Positions 62,074-64,000 of a stretch of 64,000 nt of DNA are shown here, piece by piece. The first letter of the stretch is position 1, and each line of letters opens with the position of its first letter. The translations under genes and the position numbers were made by a program. Origin of the DNA: Mangrovimicrobium sp033283325 (GTDB lineage: Bacteria; Pseudomonadota; Gammaproteobacteria; Pseudomonadales; Halieaceae); the NCBI GenBank assembly GCA_033283325.1, contig JAWMQO010000005.1, positions 310,001 through 374,000 of the forward strand, written 5' to 3'. Under the pieces are notes generated by a model. The model was not told the DNA's origin. It did no database searches and was given only the letters and a program-made list of their open reading frames with translations.

Positions 62074-64000
62074 CTATTCCGGGCCGCCGTCCGTAATGGT
62101 CCAGCCAAAGCTACCTGTCAGCGTATTCCTGGCCGCCTGGGCAGCCGCAGAGTAGCGGCTGTTGCCGCCGTCGAAAACCACTGCGGATTGTAGTGGCAGT
62201 GCGCTCCAGCCTGACAGCAGGGCGTCATAGTTCGGCGTTGAAAGGGTCACGCCGCTAAACATGCCGCTCATGTCCTGGGCCGATGACACGTTCCAGGCGC
62301 CCATGTTCCGGTCGAAACTCGTTGCGCCGGCAAACATCCAGTGCAGGTCGGTGGCCGCCGATACATCCCATTGTGCCAGGTCGGCGTTGAATGCGGTGGC
62401 GCCGAAGAACATGCCGTAGAGGTTTTGCGCCGATCCCACGTTCCATTGGCCGATATCCTGGTTGAAGGCGCTCGCGGCGAAGAACATGAGGCTCATATCC
62501 CTGACCGACGACACGTCCCATTGGCTGATGTCCTGGTTAAACAATTGGGCGTTTCCGAACATCAGGTTCATGTCCTGCACCGAGGACACATTCCACTGGC
62601 CCAGATCACCGTTGAAGCTGGTCGCGCCGAAGAACATCAGGGCCATGCTGCCGACGCTGGATACATCCCACTGGCTGATATCCTGGTTGAAGGCAGAGGC
62701 GCCGAGGAACATCCCCGCCATGTTGGTGACACCGGAGACGTTCCACTGGGCCAGGTTGCCGTTAAATGCACTTGCGCCGTAAAACATCCGCTCCAAGTTC
62801 CTTGCCGATGAGAGGTCCCACTGAACAAGGTCCTGGTTGAACGCCGTGGCGCCGCCAAACATCAGGCGCATATCAATTACTGAGGAAACGTCCCACTGGC
62901 CTATGGGCTGGTTGAACGCAGTAGCGCCGGCAAACATCCAGTCCATGCCTTCTACCGCTGAGACATCCCATTGACTGATGTCACTATTGAAACTGACTGC
63001 GTTGAAAAACATCCTGTCCATGTCGCGGACGCTGGACACATCCCACAGCCCGACCGACTGGTTGAAGTTCGTCGCGCCGCTGAACATGGCTCGCATGGTT
63101 TCAACGCTGGAGACATCCCAGGATGCAATAGAACTGTTAAAACTTGTGGCGTTTTCAAACATCCCCCACATACCGCGAACACTGGATACGTCCCATTGAT
63201 CCAGGTCCTGGTTAAAGGCGCTCGCGCCCCTGAACATTCCGCTCATATCTTCGACGCTGGAGACAAGCCAGCCGCCTATATCCTGATTGAAGCTGGTCGC
63301 CCCTTCGAACATGGCTTGCATATTCTCAACGGAAGACACGTTCCACTGGCTGATATTCTCGTTGAACGCAGTGGCACCGCTGAACATTTCGTCCATTCGC
63401 CTAACGGAGGACACGTCCCATTGGGTGATATCCTGGTCGAACGTGCTTACATTCCTGAACATCCTCGACATTGATATCACCGAGGATGTATTCCACTGGC
63501 TCAGGTCCTGGTTGAAGGCCGTTGCGTTTGCAAACAACTCGTACATGGATTCCACCGAGGAAACGTCCCAGTCACCGATGTACTGGTTAAAAGAGCTTGC
63601 ACCGGAGAACATCCGGGCCATCGTCGTAAGGTCGGACAAGTCTGGTGCGTCGCTGGCATTGATGACGAGATTGCTGCAGTCGCGAAAGAAGTTACTCATT
63701 CGCGTCCATCGCTGGTCTCCCCATTGCTCGACCGATAACAGTTTGTCGTTGTCGCTCGCGTTTGCAGCTTTCTCATAGAAAGACATCCAGGGGAATTTCC
63801 CTGTAATTGAGACCGTATAGGTTCCGGGAGTGGCGTATGTATGGAGCATGTCGTAGCTGAGGTTTGTTTCTACAGTGCCATCACCCCAGTCGACCGTATA
63901 GTCGTAGCCGGTGCTCCCGGTGGGAAGCCTTATCTGCTTGTCGTTAGTGACGCCGGGATTGTCAGTCTTCCAGGTTGTTACAAAGGGAACTGTCGCGTAG
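62074..64000 (-). CDS. BspA-like (DUF285) surface protein with PKD-like domain, N-terminus outside window
   Basis: The reverse frame is open from the right edge to a stop at 62074, giving at least 640 residues. From the visible N-terminal end: FVTTWKTDN, a polycystin/PKD-like stretch DYTVDWGDGTVETNLS with HTYATPGTYTVSITG, an entry block, then 18 DUF285 repeats of exactly 25 residues, each shaped W(D/N)VSSV..M..MF.GA.AFNQD(I/L)SQ. The end has SGWSALPLQSAVVFDGG and a G-W-T-I-T-DGG tail but no sorting or membrane anchor that I recognise. Such proteins are secreted adhesins or biofilm and carbohydrate-binding factors. ATGs at 63847-63849 are internal, not the start. Confidence 0.9.
   Translation of the reverse strand, partial: YATVPFVTTWKTDNPGVTNDKQIRLPTGSTGYDYTVDWGDGTVETNLSYDMLHTYATPGTYTVSITGKFPWMSFYEKAANASDNDKLLSVEQWGDQRWTRMSNFFRDCSNLVINASDAPDLSDLTTMARMFSGASSFNQYIGDWDVSSVESMYELFANATAFNQDLSQWNTSSVISMSRMFRNVSTFDQDITQWDVSSVRRMDEMFSGATAFNENISQWNVSSVENMQAMFEGATSFNQDIGGWLVSSVEDMSGMFRGASAFNQDLDQWDVSSVRGMWGMFENATSFNSSIASWDVSSVETMRAMFSGATNFNQSVGLWDVSSVRDMDRMFFNAVSFNSDISQWDVSAVEGMDWMFAGATAFNQPIGQWDVSSVIDMRLMFGGATAFNQDLVQWDLSSARNLERMFYGASAFNGNLAQWNVSGVTNMAGMFLGASAFNQDISQWDVSSVGSMALMFFGATSFNGDLGQWNVSSVQDMNLMFGNAQLFNQDISQWDVSSVRDMSLMFFAASAFNQDIGQWNVGSAQNLYGMFFGATAFNADLAQWDVSAATDLHWMFAGATSFDRNMGAWNVSSAQDMSGMFSGVTLSTPNYDALLSGWSALPLQSAVVFDGGNSRYSAAAQAARNTLTGSFGWTITDGGPE
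62221..63570 (-). repeat. 18 tandem 75-bp coding repeats (DUF285)
   Basis: Eighteen consecutive units of exactly 75 bases (25 codons) encode the DUF285 repeats. Each carries W-(D/N)-V-S-S-V, a variable M-x-x-M-F and AFNQD. The length is constant in every unit while third bases and surface residues vary, so the array is old and under selection, but it could still expand or shrink by recombination. Confidence 0.9.

Noticed and set aside
62221..63570. CRISPR-like repeat array
   Set aside because: The 75-base periodicity is coding, in frame and without unique spacers; no cas genes.
63847..63849. Start codon of the DUF285 protein
   Set aside because: The same frame is open to the right edge and encodes the PKD-like stretch, so the true start is outside the window.

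Overview
The window is about 64 kb of GC-rich bacterial chromosome. The gene content fits a marine or halotolerant gammaproteobacterium: rpoA-rplQ, a fabA-fabB pair, rplU-rpmA-obgE-proB, an NsrR-type regulator with its typical operator, and a glucosylglycerol (osmolyte) locus. A relative of Halieaceae/Cellvibrionales or Marinobacter/Pseudomonas-like lineages is plausible, but that is inference. I see no insertion sequence, prophage, CRISPR array or rRNA. One tRNA (Thr, CGT) is present. Most of the first 28 kb is conserved housekeeping DNA; accessory character increases after about 28 kb.

Layout. 1-0.9 kb: end of the alpha operon (rpoA, rplQ). 1-3.1 kb: an exported sulfatase and tRNA-Thr. 3.1-8.2 kb: uvrA, a YajR-like MFS transporter and ssb, with a long inverted repeat between uvrA and the transporter and 11-bp repeats ahead of ssb. 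8.3-10.9 kb: a degenerate RmlD-like protein, then moaB-moeA (molybdopterin). 11-12.8 kb: fabB-fabA. 13-16.6 kb: GDP-mannose and UDP-glucose precursor genes (manC-type, galU, phosphomannomutase). 16.7-20.5 kb: a TPR lipoprotein, pgi and ispB. 20.6-23.9 kb: a REP-like pair, then rplU, rpmA, obgE and proB. 24-28.6 kb: a ZIP transporter, ferrochelatase, a UbiA-type prenyltransferase and an ABC1/UbiB kinase.

28.6-36 kb: an MFS protein, a small terminator-bounded unit, and a three-gene module made of a GH13_18 phosphorylase, a fused phosphatase/glucosylglycerol-phosphate synthase and an SSS sodium symporter. This looks like synthesis, recycling and uptake of glucosylglycerol. 36-43.5 kb: ppnN, cfa, then an MscS-family channel translationally coupled to a large membrane protein. 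That protein has an MscK-like periplasmic and membrane part but ends in a P-loop ATPase instead of a channel pore. 43.5-49 kb: two long hairpins, an RND pump with its fusion protein, and a divergent TetR regulator with twin operators. 49-55 kb: a glycosidase-like orphan and a lipase, GMC oxidoreductase and patatin operon.

55-59.5 kb holds two linked nitrogen or gas-related units. The first is a group I truncated hemoglobin divergent from an NsrR-type regulator, with a 23-bp palindrome matching the NsrR consensus. The second is an operon of an AAA ATPase, a group II truncated hemoglobin, a flavodoxin and a NifX-family protein. It is preceded by a plausible sigma-54 promoter and a TGT-N10-ACA element, and no nitrogenase gene is in view. 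This operon and the ATPase/MscS pair are the best candidates for undescribed systems. The window closes with slyD, a TPR-sulfotransferase and a surface protein with 18 exact-length 25-residue DUF285 repeats that runs off the right edge.
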